Origin: Azophilus sp965221755
GTDB lineage: Bacteria; Pseudomonadota; Gammaproteobacteria; Pseudomonadales; Azotimanducaceae
Reading direction: 5' to 3'
Length of the DNA: 64,000 nt
Assembly: GCA_965221755.1 (NCBI GenBank)
Contig: OZ244921.1
Coordinates: 3,286,001 to 3,350,000 of the forward strand
In this document: positions 44,218 through 53,193 of the stretch, in pieces
How positions within the stretch are numbered: the stretch's first letter is position 1
Layout: every line of letters begins with the position of its first letter
Notes under the pieces: generated by a model
Seen by the model: the letters and a program-made list of their open reading frames with translations, nothing else
What the model was told of the DNA's origin: nothing
The model's database searches: none
Position numbers and translations under genes: made by a program

Positions 44218-44267
44218 GCGCAAGGGTGCCCGTAGCGTTCAAAGCACTAAACGGGTACCCTTGGCGC
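44218..44267 (+). promoter_or_regulatory. Long hairpin between the two receptor genes
   Basis: Left arm GCGC + AAGGGTGCCCGT (44218-44233), 17-base loop, right arm ACGGGTACCCTT + (G) + GCGC (44251-44267). One G-U pair, one bulge. No run of T follows at once, so it may be an attenuator, processing site or partial terminator that sets the ratio of the two receptors. Confidence 0.6.
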
Positions 44268-44306
44268 GTCTTGTTCGAGTGCTTTAATCCATTGGAGGGG
44301 AGAACC

Positions 44307-46757
44307 ATGCGAAAGCCGTTACCGACTCTGGCGTTGCTGGCCTGCTTTGCGGTCGTGACGCCTGCGAGCGTCCTTGCCGCGGAAGGCGAGGTCATCGAAG
44401 AGATCATCGTCACCGCCCGCCAGCAAGCGGAAACCTTGCAGGACGTGCCGGTCACCATTGCCGCCCTGACCGAGGCGGACCTGGACCGCTACAACATCAC
44501 CAATCTGGTGGACGCCGCCAAGATGGTGCCCAACATGGTGATCTCCCATGGCGGCTCCGGCAACGGCTCAATCCTCAGGCTGCGCGGCATCGGCTCCAGC
44601 TTCATTTCAGCCGCCTTTGACCACTCCGTGGCCATCAACCTTGACGGCGTGGTGGTCAACCGGGGCCGATTCGTGCACAACTCCTACATGGACATGGGCC
44701 AATTGGAAGTGCTCAAGGGTCCGCAGTCCCTCTACTTCGGCAAGTCGGCCACCGCCGGCGTGGTATCCATCACCACCAACGATCCTGGCGATGAGTTTGA
44801 GATGGAGGCCAGCGGCGGCTACGAAACCGAACACGAGGGCATCTTCTCCGAATTCATCATCTCCGGCCCACTAACCGATACCTTAGGCGCCCGCTTTGCG
44901 GCGGGCTACACCAAGAACGATGAGCTCTTCCATAACTACTCCGCAAGGAACGACGCCGTCAACGTGCCCATATCCGGAGCGGACGAATGGTATGGCGACG
45001 AGTCCCTGAACACGCGCCTCACCTTGGTTTGGGATCCCAGTGACACCTTCCGGGCCAAGCTCAAGTACAGCTACTCCGAGTACGACAACGAAGGCGCCGG
45101 CACGGCTTGGGCCGAGGAAGTCTGTCCCGAAGGCCGCCAGGAGCCCACGGCCATTCCCTCCGCAACCTCGGTTTTCGGCATCTATCAAGGCGTGGACGAC
45201 TGCAAGCTCAACGGCAACACTTCCAAGCTGAACCTGCACCCCGGCTTGCGTGACGGGTTGCCAAAGGGCTATGACGACGGCGAGCCCGGCCTGGAGCAGA
45301 AAACCCACTTTATGTCCCTGCGCATGGATTGGGACATAAACCCCGCTTTGGCCGTCACGTCCGTCACCGGCTGGGTGGACCTGCAGCATTGGGAGCTTGA
45401 TGACTACAGCTATGGCGCCAGCGTTTTCGGCGGCCTGCACAACAACATCTACAAGAGCCTATCGCAGGAGTTCCGCTTAGCAAGCGACTTGGATGGCCCC
45501 CTGAACTTTCAAGCTGGGCTCTTCTATCAGGACATTGAGCAGGAATTCGATGCCTATCAGTACGCGTTCAATGCGCCGCTGCTGCCCAACATCTTCGGCC
45601 CAGCATACGCCAGGGTTGGCGGCGACCCGACGGCCACGGTCATCGGCCCTGATCCGGTCACCGGATGGGAATACGACTACAACAAGCATCACTTTCTGGA
45701 CACGGAAGTGTACTCCGTGTTCCTAGCCGCCTACTGGGACCTCAATGAACGCACGGAGGTCACCGCGGGCCTGCGCTACACGGACGAGGAAAAGGACGGA
45801 CGCATCGAGATTCCCTACCTCCATGCCGCCGCGATTCTGTTCGGCTGGGGCGCACCGCCGGTCATCGACGAAGGCTTGGAGTTCGGGGACGACCATCTCT
45901 CTCCCGAGGTGGCGATCAACTACTACCTCAACGACGATGTCAGCGTCTTCCTAGCCTACAAGCAAGGCTTCAAGTCCGGCGGCATTGACAACAGCGCCCT
46001 GCCCACGGCCGCTCTGCAGCCCACCAATCCGGAGTTCCCCGGCTTCCTGATCTACGAATCCGAGGAGGCCGAGGGCTTTGAAGCCGGCCTCAAGGGTCGC
46101 TTCATGGACGGCGCCCTGCGGCTGAACGCGACGGCGTTCACCTACGAGTACTCCGACCTTCAGGTGCAACTCTTCGATTCCTCGATCATACAGTTCGCCA
46201 CCTTCAATGCGTCGGCTTTGGAAACCGAAGGCGTTGAGTTCGACGCGCAGTGGAACACTGGCATTGAAGGGCTGAACCTGCGCGGTTCTTGGGCATGGAC
46301 CGACACCTCCTACACCAAGGACTTCATCAATGCGACGGGCCAAAACCTCAAGGGCCAAGACGCTGCCGGCAACGCTGATTTCACCGGATACATCGGCGCC
46401 TCGTACGATTTGGCGGTCGGCAACGACTGGCGGCTCAGTCTGTCAGCCGATGCTCGCTACACCGGCGACTACGGATACACCGCTACGTTGGATCCGTTCA
46501 AGCAGGACAGCTTCTGGGTTCTTGATACAGCCATCAGCCTGTTTTCGGAGGACGGTCGGCATCAGTTCAACCTGATCGGACGCAACGTGACCAACGAGAT
46601 TTACGTCGTTAGCGCCGGCGCCATACCGGGCCGCTGCCCCAACTTCAACCCGGGACCGCCGCCTAGCTGCAACGACACTGGCCCCAACAGCCTCGATCAA
46701 GCGGCGACCACGCCGCTAGGCCGGACTTTCAGCCTGCAGTACCGCTACACGCTTTAG
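44307..46757 (+). CDS. TonB-dependent receptor, second of a tandem pair
   Basis: 816 residues. Signal peptide LALLACFAVVTPASVLAA, TonB box EEIIVTARQQ, plug with DVPVTIAALTEADLDRYNIT and LEVLKGPQSLYFGKSATAGV, barrel ending SLQYRYTL. The ATG at 44307 follows a strong GGAGGGGAGA site. Compared with the first receptor it has an insertion near residues 430-450 (AYARVGGDPTATVIGPDPVT) and a longer Cys-containing loop near the end (GRCPNFNPGPPPSCNDTG). These loop changes are where paralogues would differ in ligand. Confidence 0.95.
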   Translation: MRKPLPTLALLACFAVVTPASVLAAEGEVIEEIIVTARQQAETLQDVPVTIAALTEADLDRYNITNLVDAAKMVPNMVISHGGSGNGSILRLRGIGSSFISAAFDHSVAINLDGVVVNRGRFVHNSYMDMGQLEVLKGPQSLYFGKSATAGVVSITTNDPGDEFEMEASGGYETEHEGIFSEFIISGPLTDTLGARFAAGYTKNDELFHNYSARNDAVNVPISGADEWYGDESLNTRLTLVWDPSDTFRAKLKYSYSEYDNEGAGTAWAEEVCPEGRQEPTAIPSATSVFGIYQGVDDCKLNGNTSKLNLHPGLRDGLPKGYDDGEPGLEQKTHFMSLRMDWDINPALAVTSVTGWVDLQHWELDDYSYGASVFGGLHNNIYKSLSQEFRLASDLDGPLNFQAGLFYQDIEQEFDAYQYAFNAPLLPNIFGPAYARVGGDPTATVIGPDPVTGWEYDYNKHHFLDTEVYSVFLAAYWDLNERTEVTAGLRYTDEEKDGRIEIPYLHAAAILFGWGAPPVIDEGLEFGDDHLSPEVAINYYLNDDVSVFLAYKQGFKSGGIDNSALPTAALQPTNPEFPGFLIYESEEAEGFEAGLKGRFMDGALRLNATAFTYEYSDLQVQLFDSSIIQFATFNASALETEGVEFDAQWNTGIEGLNLRGSWAWTDTSYTKDFINATGQNLKGQDAAGNADFTGYIGASYDLAVGNDWRLSLSADARYTGDYGYTATLDPFKQDSFWVLDTAISLFSEDGRHQFNLIGRNVTNEIYVVSAGAIPGRCPNFNPGPPPSCNDTGPNSLDQAATTPLGRTFSLQYRYTL

Positions 46758-46895
46758 GATCGCAGCTCCCCGTCCGGTTGTTCCATTGTTCCGTGAGCGC
46801 CAAGTGCAACGCTGGCGCTCACGGACACTTGCTGCGCTTCCCTCTTTGCATCGGTTTGCTCGGCTGACCACATCACGCCGAACACGCCGCAAGCC

Positions 46896-48092
46896 ATGAC
46901 GTTCAACGCAGAACTGGCCCAACAAATCGCCTTTGAGGACATCCCCCGTGACGAGGCCAGATACTTTGCGGGCCGGGCCAAGTAAATCGAAGAGTTCAAA
47001 TTCTCCTTGAACGCATCCACAAGGCGGGAACAAGCCGTTTTTCGCATCTACCAAGGCGCACCCGGCTGCGGCAAGACTTCGCTCGCTGCCCAATTGGCCA
47101 AAATCATCCCGGATACCGTGTTCATCAAGCTGTCGCGACGGCACTTGACCGATTTCGCATCGATGATGGAGCGCATAAGGAACGCCGCATCCCGGCAGGA
47201 GGGACGCCAGGCTCTCATGGCCACATACTGGGCTGCCGCATCCATTGAGCGACTGGCCGGACGCGCCCTGACACAGAAACTTCAAAAGGCCGTGCAAGAG
47301 TACGTTACAGACGGCTTGCGCTTCGCGCTGCACATTGACGAGGCCCACAGCCTGCCCAACAACGCCCTCGAAGTGCTCACGGAACTGCATGTGGGCGGAC
47401 TCGGCGAAACCGACCAAATCCCTTGCGTCGTGGTGCTCACCGGCTTGGGCCACACCAAAGAGCACCTCAATCGCCACCCCGGCCTGGCACGGGCCGGAAA
47501 CTCAACCACCATTAACATGACGGCGATGACCCACCAGGAATGCGTTGACTCCACCATATGGATGCTTGCTGAGCTAAAGCCCGACAATGGCCCATCAGGT
47601 GCAAAACAATCGCTGGCCAGCATGGCGGCAGAAGCCGCATTCGGTTGGCCCAGACACCTGCAGAGTGCCCAAAAAGCCATCTGCGAAGCGTTGCTTGAGG
47701 CCGATGGCAACGCCTTGGCGTTGGATCACAACCAAATCAAAGCCCGCTGTGCCGAGCTCAGGGCCGAATACTACGAAGAGCGAATGAAGGACGTGGTTGC
47801 GCCCGGCGGAGACAGCGAGTTGGCCAAGCGGATCATCGCCCAACTCCCCCAACAGGCGGTTCGAGCGTCCGATTGGCAGTTGGATGAGTTTTGCGAACGG
47901 GAAATCCGAGGGTTCTGGCCGTCAGACAGGCCCATTCCCGATGTCGAAAAAACACGGGAATCGCTCAAAGGCAACGGCATCATCGAGCGAAAGGACGACG
48001 TTTGGGCACTGTCGATTCCATCGATGGCCGCATGGACCGTCCAACAACTGCGGGAAACCGCCCCCACCCAACCCGGGGACATTGACCGCTGA
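46896..48092 (+). pseudogene. Tandem AAA+ ATPase copy 1, split by one nonsense codon
   Basis: From ATG 46896 the frame reads MTFNAELAQQIAFEDIPRDE, ARYFAGRAK and then TAA (46983-46985), after which the same frame continues without shift to 48092. At the TAA the intact second copy has Glu (GRAHEI). The rest is complete: Walker A GAPGCGKTS, Walker B FALHIDEAHS, sensor region VVVLTGLGHT, and a C-terminal winged-helix-like block (LKGNGIIERKDDVWALSIPS). A TTG at 47007 could restart translation and keep the P-loop, giving 361 residues. Either a young pseudogene, a shortened active protein or a sequencing error. Confidence 0.7.
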
Positions 48093-48220
48093 CGCCCACT
48101 GTGAACGAAGCCCCTCGGCGTCAAGTGTGGCTGAGCGGCAGATTGAGTGCTTGATTCAAACGAAGAAGCGCACCCGCTTCCGCAAGCACTCGCTGCTCTT
48201 TTGAAGGCGCTCATCTGGTG

Positions 48221-48485
48221 TCAAATCCGCCACGACGTAACCTCCAGCCCTTCCGCTTCCACGTTTCGGAAGAACTGCGGTTTCAAGGTCATATCGGGAT
48301 TTCCCACCTCCCACTCCCAAAGGACTGCGGGAGACACATTGGCGTCCAACTCCATGAGAACATCGCAGTGGGCAGGGTTGAGCTGGTGAGCTGGATTGAG
48401 GCGCACCCCCTTGGCCGGTGGGCGACCACTCAAAACCACGGCTACATCAATGTCGCTCTCCGCAAGGCAAGCGACGGCGGAAACT
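48221..48485 (-). pseudogene. Truncated MNT-type nucleotidyltransferase
   Basis: Minus-strand tail between the two ATPase genes: LAESDIDVAVVLSGRPPAKG, then HCDVLMELDANVSPAVLWEW and PQFFRNVEAEGLEVTSWRI. SDIDVAVVL is the DxD block of MNT/MinT nucleotidyltransferases, and the end matches such proteins, but the GS-x-AR-G motif that should precede it is replaced by unrelated sequence. Probably cut by the duplication that created the second ATPase. The rest of 48093-48523 shows no gene. Confidence 0.6.
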
Positions 48486-48523
48486 GCTAGGCTGTCCGCA
48501 TTACGCCGCCCAAGCCAAAAGCC

Positions 48524-49693
48524 ATGAAGTTCAACATCGATCTCGCCCACCAAATCGCCCACAAGGATTCCCCCCGCGACAAAGCACGGTACTTCGAAGG
48601 CCGCGCACACGAAATCACCCAGTTTCACTACGGGCTGGCGGCTTCGGAAGACCGCGACCAAGCCATCTTTCGCATCTATCAGGGCGCGCCAGGCTGCGGC
48701 AAAACCTCGCTCGCCGCCCATTTGGCGGAGACCACCCAAGATGTCGTGTTCGTCAAGCTTTCGGATCGGCACCTGACTGATTTCACAACCATGATGGAAC
48801 GCATCAAAAACGCCGCTGCCAAGCAGGATGGACGGCATGCCGTCACGGCGATGCATTGGACCGCAGCAGCCATCGAACGACTGGCAGGGCGGGCCTTGAC
48901 CGAGGAACTCCAAAGGGCGGCCCAGGAACACGCCACCGACGGACTGCGCTTCGCGCTGCACATCGACGAAGCCCACAGCTTGAGTGGCAACGCTCTTGAC
49001 GTGCTCAAGGAACTTCATGTGGGCGGTCTCGGCGAAGCCGACCAAATCCCTTGCGTCGTGGTGCTCACGGGTTTGGGACATACCCAGGAGCACATCAATC
49101 GCCATCCCGGCCTGACCCGGGCCGGAGACTCCGCCACCGTCAACATGACGGCGATGGCGGACGGCGAGTGCATTGATTCAACTTGGAGGATGCTCGCCGA
49201 GCTAAACCCCGATGGAGGTTCGTCGGACGTATGGCGACCGCTGGCCAGTTTGGCGGCAGAAGCCGCATTCGGTTGGCCCCGACACTTGCTGAGCGCCCAA
49301 AAGGCCATCTGCGAAGCGTTGCTTGAGGCCGACGGCAACGCCGTAGCATTGGATCGCAACGAAATCAAAGCCCGCTGTGCCGAACTCAGGGCCGAATACT
49401 ATGAAGAACGAATGAAGGACACAGTTGCGCCCGGCGGTGACGACGAGTTGGCCAAACGGATCATCGCCCAACTCCCCAAGCAAGCGGTTCGAGCCTCCGA
49501 TTGGCAGCTGGATGAGTTTTGCGAACGGGAAGTCCGAAGGTTCTGGCCTTCAGACAGGCCCATTCCCGATATCGAAAAGACACGGGAGTCGCTCAAAGGG
49601 AATGGCATCGTTGAGCGAAAGGATGGCGTTTGGGCACTGTCGATTCCATCGATGGCCAATTGGGCGGCTCAACAACTGCAGGGAGTTCGCTGA
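48524..49693 (+). CDS. Tandem AAA+ ATPase copy 2 with winged-helix-like tail
   Basis: 389 residues. N-terminus DSPRDKARYFEGRAHEITQF resembles the entry of Orc/STAND-type ATPases; Walker A GAPGCGKTSLAAHLA near residues 58-66; Walker B FALHIDEAHSLSGNALDVL; then HVGGLGEADQIPCVVVLTGL; the tail from about residue 315 (VRASDWQLDEFCEREVRRFW ... GNGIVERKDGVWALSIPS) looks like a winged helix. No nuclease, protease or transposase domain is attached, and no effector gene is obvious next to it. Function unknown: a DNA-associated switch or a partner of a mobile or defence system are options. The leader CCGC..AAGCC-ATG resembles that of copy 1. Confidence 0.85.
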   Translation: MKFNIDLAHQIAHKDSPRDKARYFEGRAHEITQFHYGLAASEDRDQAIFRIYQGAPGCGKTSLAAHLAETTQDVVFVKLSDRHLTDFTTMMERIKNAAAKQDGRHAVTAMHWTAAAIERLAGRALTEELQRAAQEHATDGLRFALHIDEAHSLSGNALDVLKELHVGGLGEADQIPCVVVLTGLGHTQEHINRHPGLTRAGDSATVNMTAMADGECIDSTWRMLAELNPDGGSSDVWRPLASLAAEAAFGWPRHLLSAQKAICEALLEADGNAVALDRNEIKARCAELRAEYYEERMKDTVAPGGDDELAKRIIAQLPKQAVRASDWQLDEFCEREVRRFWPSDRPIPDIEKTRESLKGNGIVERKDGVWALSIPSMANWAAQQLQGVR

Positions 49694-49743
49694 CGCCCCG
49701 ATACGCCGCAGACGGCTGCGCGAAGGTGGCATGCTAAAGCAGT

Positions 49744-49809
49744 CTAGTCCTGCGTGTGGACCACACATGGAGCAGACAGGTTGCTGTAAGTGAACAAGTA
49801 AGCCTTCAT
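49744..49809 (-). CDS. Possible 21-residue mini-gene or truncated gene start
   Basis: ATG at 49809 preceded by a very strong AAAGGAGGA site; reads MKAYLFTYSNLSAPCVVHTQ-D and stops at TAG. It looks like the first residues of a larger protein cut short by rearrangement, though a leader peptide cannot be excluded. The rest of 49694-49919 is empty. Confidence 0.25.
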   Translation of the reverse strand: MKAYLFTYSNLSAPCVVHTQD

Positions 49810-49919
49810 GCTCGCGGTTCCTCCTTTTGCTCGTTTCGACTGCCGGCATCTTCTTCGCGGCTTTCGATGACTGGATTGCCAATTGCGGGATCCAGTGCCT
49901 CTGATAACAGAAACGCAAC

Positions 49920-49979
49920 CCCGATCGGGCAATTTCTGCTTGAAAGCCCCCCGACACTCGGCTAATGTCCCGATCGGGA
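49920..49979 (+). promoter_or_regulatory. hipBA promoter between two palindromic operators
   Basis: Operator 1 CCCGATCGGG at 49920-49929; promoter -35 TTGAAA (49940-49945), 17-bp spacer, -10 TAATGT (49963-49968); operator 2 TCCCGATCGGGA at 49968-49979, overlapping the -10 end. Centres are 49 bp apart. HipB is the expected repressor, giving autoregulation. Confidence 0.75.
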
Positions 49980-49986
49980 AATAAAC

Positions 49987-50202
49987 ATGACGCCAAAAGA
50001 CATCGGCGAAGTCATTCGCCAAACCCGTAAGGCCCAGAGATTGCGTCAAGATCAACTAGCGGCCGCAGCCGGGGTCGGGCAGCGCTTTCTAGTCGAGTTA
50101 GAGGCCGGCAAATCGACCGCGCAGATCGGCAAGACGCTCAATGTCCTTAGCGCCCTTGGCTGCAACCTCACTATCAAAACCCCGAATGACAACACGCCAT
50201 GA
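49987..50202 (+). CDS. hipB: HipB-type antitoxin/repressor
   Basis: 71-residue Xre-family helix-turn-helix protein: DIGEVIRQTRKAQRLRQDQL, then AAAAGVGQRFLVELEAGKST and LNVLSALGCNLTI. The HTH covers about residues 20-42. It would bind the two CCCGATCGGG palindromes just upstream and neutralise HipA. Its stop overlaps the hipA start (ATGA), so the pair is coupled. Confidence 0.92.
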   Translation: MTPKDIGEVIRQTRKAQRLRQDQLAAAAGVGQRFLVELEAGKSTAQIGKTLNVLSALGCNLTIKTPNDNTP

Positions 50203-51452
50203 CGAAGGCGTTAAGCGTTTGGTGGGGAGGAAACATCGTCGGGTCGTTCCAGTTCAACCGGCACGGCGAAGCCGTGTTCGCCTATTCAGAGGACTGGCTT
50301 TCAAGCACGGATCCGCGTCCGGTCTCGGTCTCGCTGCCACTGCGCAGCAAGCCTTTTTCGCGCCGGGAGAGCCGCCCGTTTTTTGAAGGTCTATTGCCTG
50401 AAGAAGAGCAGCGCATTGCAGTAGCCAAAGCGCTCGGAATTTCGGAGCACAATGAATTCGGCCTTCTCGAAGCGCTAGGCGGCGAAGTTGCAGGGGCATT
50501 GACGCTTTGGCCGGAAGGAGAAGCACCACCTGTTCCGGTCGCGCCAAACAGCCCGCCCAAGGTCATGAACGACAGTGAACTGATCGACCTGCTCGACACG
50601 CTACCGAGCCATCCCCTGCTTGCCGGCGATTCGGCCTTGCGCCTCTCATTGGCCGGGGCGCAGTCGAAACTGCCGGTTATCGCAACCGGCCAAGGGATCG
50701 CCTTGCCCCAATCCGGCGCACCCACGACGCACATTCTGAAACCAGCGAGCGAGCGCTTTCCCGGCATAACGGAAAACGAAGCCTTCTGCATGCGCTTGGC
50801 TCAGGGCATCGGCTTGAACGTCGCACCAGTCGAGATCAGGACCATCGGCAACCGACGGGTTTTATTGGTGGAGCGCTACGACCGCAAGACGGTTGAAGGG
50901 CAAGTCCGCCGCCTGCACCAAGAGGACTTCTGCCAAGCCCTTGGCCTTCCCTCCAGCCGAAAGTACGCCGCCGAAGGCGGACCCACATTTGGCGATTGCT
51001 TCGCGCTTGTGCGCCGGACGGCCACACGGCCGGCCAAGGACGTTCTTAAGCTCTTTGATGCGGCGGCATTCAACCTCATCATCGGCAACGCCGATGCTCA
51101 CGGCAAGAACTTCAGCTTGCTCCATCGCCGCTCCAGCATCGAATTGGCACCCTTGTATGATCTTCTCTGCACGGTCGCTTATCCGAACATCAGCCCTAAG
51201 ATGGCGATGAAGATTGCGAAGCGCTCAACCTTGGATGCCATCAAGGCCACCGACTGGAAAGTTCTCGCAGTGGATATCGGCATGACCGAGCCCTACGTTC
51301 GCCGACGCGTGCTGCAACTAACTGATGCTGTGGAGGACCATATGGAGAGCGCCGCAGTGCCATTCAACTCCACGGATGCCGGTGCGGCAACACTGGGCCG
51401 GATTACCGATCAAATCAGGGACCGCATCGCCAACCTGCGACGAATTTGCTGA
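50199..51452 (+). CDS. hipA: HipA-type serine/threonine kinase toxin
   Basis: 417 residues with the two-part HipA fold: N-terminal Couple_hipA domain (SSTDPRPVSVSLPLRSKPFS, FFEGLLPEEEQR) and C-terminal kinase domain (LSLAGAQSKLPV as the P-loop-like segment, VLLVERYDR, and the catalytic NLIIGNADAHGKNFSLL with the Asp base). In E. coli HipA phosphorylates glutamyl-tRNA synthetase and causes persistence. All catalytic segments are intact, so it is probably active. Gene order hipB-hipA is canonical. Confidence 0.94.
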   Translation: MTKALSVWWGGNIVGSFQFNRHGEAVFAYSEDWLSSTDPRPVSVSLPLRSKPFSRRESRPFFEGLLPEEEQRIAVAKALGISEHNEFGLLEALGGEVAGALTLWPEGEAPPVPVAPNSPPKVMNDSELIDLLDTLPSHPLLAGDSALRLSLAGAQSKLPVIATGQGIALPQSGAPTTHILKPASERFPGITENEAFCMRLAQGIGLNVAPVEIRTIGNRRVLLVERYDRKTVEGQVRRLHQEDFCQALGLPSSRKYAAEGGPTFGDCFALVRRTATRPAKDVLKLFDAAAFNLIIGNADAHGKNFSLLHRRSSIELAPLYDLLCTVAYPNISPKMAMKIAKRSTLDAIKATDWKVLAVDIGMTEPYVRRRVLQLTDAVEDHMESAAVPFNSTDAGAATLGRITDQIRDRIANLRRIC

Positions 51453-51532
51453 CTCAGAACGAGGACGCGACGACCTCGAGCCGGGCTCCGTTCGAGGCTG
51501 TCCCCGTCAGGGCGTTCGCCCTAAGGTGCCCA

Positions 51533-52597
51533 TCACAACCTCATAAGCTTCTCCGCATTCGGCGTCAACGAGGCATCAAAGGCCGTCGCCGGGCTGCTGG
51601 GCGTATCCCAGCCGCCGAAGTTGGTGCCGAACACCAGCCGTTCCCGGCCGAGAGCTTCGACCAGCAGATTGCGCGCTGCCTCACCTTCCACATGGGCATC
51701 GTACCAGAGCTTGCGAGCCTCGTGGCGAAAGCCGCGTTCGCGCACTGATTCCGGCGCCCAGGCCCGGAAACGCGCCATGCCTTCGTAACGTCCCATCAGG
51801 AAGGGCAGTGCGCCGCCGCCGTGGGAGATGCAGATGTCCACCTCCGGATGCCGCTCCAGCACACCGCCGAAAACGAGGTTCGCCACCGCCAAGGACTCGT
51901 CATGCGCATAGCCGACGATCAGGCCTAGGTCGAAGTGGTTCAATCGCTTGTCCGCCGGCGGGTTGGCGCCGTCCGTGGAGGCGGGGTGCAGGAACAAGGG
52001 CACGTTCAAGGCGACCAAGGTGCGGTAGAAATCGTCCAAGCGAGGGTCGTAAAGCGGAAAGGGGTAGTCGGTGCCGGTGTGGGCGGCGGTCAAGCCCAAA
52101 CCCCGCACGGCCCGCTCCAACTCCCGGCAGGCCGCCTCGGGATCCTGCATGGGCAGCGCCGCGGCGCCGAGCAGTCGGCGCGGGTGCTTCGCCACCACTT
52201 CGGCCATGGCGTCGTTGTGAACGCGGCAGAAGCGTTCGGCGATGTCCGCCTCGATGCCGTGGAACATGGTCAGCGGATTGGGCGACAGCAATTGCAGGTC
52301 GATGCCGAGCTGGTCCATCAGCGCCAAGCGCTTGTCCACGTCCATGAACACCGTGCCCCGGTAGGCCATGGGCTTCATCCGGTAGGCGCCGATGCGCAAG
52401 TAAGGCACGCCGTCGCCATCCACCGCCAGCTCGGGGCCATAACGTCCCGCCATGCCGAAGCCCTGCTCCAGCACGATGTGGGCGTGCAGGTCGATTATGC
52501 GGGCTTTAGGTCCGTTGGCCTTCGCCCCCTCGGTGTTGGCCTGGCGCCCAACTTGCCCCTGCCCGGAATCGTCCGCCGGGTGTTCGGGGGCGCTCAC
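51533..52597 (-). CDS. Amidohydrolase-family protein, ACMSD-like
   Basis: 354-residue amidohydrolase 2/ACMSD-type TIM barrel. Metal ligands visible: IIDLHAHIV (HxH), LFLHPAS, CISHGGGALPFLMGRY, and the terminal block LVFGTNFGGWDTP where Asp lies one residue later than in many relatives. Such enzymes decarboxylate or hydrate aromatic-derived acids, for example aminocarboxymuconate semialdehyde. It starts at a GTG (52597) 12 bp after the ABM gene and forms a two-gene operon with it. An aromatic-catabolism role is inferred. Confidence 0.88.
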   Translation of the reverse strand: MSAPEHPADDSGQGQVGRQANTEGAKANGPKARIIDLHAHIVLEQGFGMAGRYGPELAVDGDGVPYLRIGAYRMKPMAYRGTVFMDVDKRLALMDQLGIDLQLLSPNPLTMFHGIEADIAERFCRVHNDAMAEVVAKHPRRLLGAAALPMQDPEAACRELERAVRGLGLTAAHTGTDYPFPLYDPRLDDFYRTLVALNVPLFLHPASTDGANPPADKRLNHFDLGLIVGYAHDESLAVANLVFGGVLERHPEVDICISHGGGALPFLMGRYEGMARFRAWAPESVRERGFRHEARKLWYDAHVEGEAARNLLVEALGRERLVFGTNFGGWDTPSSPATAFDASLTPNAEKLMRL

Positions 52598-52609
52598 TGC
52601 GGCAGCGCC

Positions 52610-52969
52610 CTAGCCCTTGCCGCCGAAGAAGGCATCGGCTTCCCGGGGCTGTCCTGCCGAGTCGTAAACCGGCTCATCGTCGGCGACCCGATACATCCGG
52701 TTCCAGTTGTTGACGACACAGTACCTGCCCAGCACTGCCTTCATGTCCTCATAGTTGCGGTGCTTGAAGTGGGCCGCCAAGGTGGGGGCGTCGTCCCAGA
52801 GCTCATGGACTTGGATGCGGGTCGGCACGCAAGGGTCGGCGGCGAAGCAGTAGGCTTGGCAGCCGGGCTCCTCATCCCGAGTGGCCTTCTGCACCGGCAC
52901 GGTTTCCAATACCGCTTGGTCGCGGTCGGCTTGGGTGGCAAAGTCGATCATGGCGGCAACAACGATCAT
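52610..52969 (-). CDS. Antibiotic biosynthesis monooxygenase (ABM)-domain protein
   Basis: 119-residue dimeric ferredoxin-like fold: DRDQAVLETVPVQKATRDEE, PGCQAYCFAADPCVPTRIQV, HELWDDAPTLAAHFKHRNYE. The ATG at 52969 follows AAAAGGAGA. ABM proteins oxidise quinol-like substrates without cofactor or serve as heme oxygenases; the exact activity here is open. First gene of an operon with the ACMSD-like enzyme. The sequence 52970-53193 upstream shows no gene. Confidence 0.87.
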   Translation of the reverse strand: MIVVAAMIDFATQADRDQAVLETVPVQKATRDEEPGCQAYCFAADPCVPTRIQVHELWDDAPTLAAHFKHRNYEDMKAVLGRYCVVNNWNRMYRVADDEPVYDSAGQPREADAFFGGKG

Positions 52970-53193
52970 GGGGTCTCCTTTTCCGCATGGGCCGCGCTGG
53001 CCTTAGGCTAGGCTGCAATCGGTTTCAGCATACAACGTCAAGCGGCGATTTGTCCGGCCAACTCCGCAATGCGGGCAAACGGCTTGGGACGATCAATGAA
53101 ATAGATAGGTGGAATTACGATTTTCAAGGATTATTGCACAAGATTCCGATCCTCCATGGGCGTTGCGCCACCCCGTTGGCCAACGATCGGGGG

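Noticed and set aside
46983..46985. Recoding of the TAA in ATPase copy 1
   Set aside because: TAA is not a selenocysteine codon and nothing suggests suppression; nonsense mutation or error is simpler.
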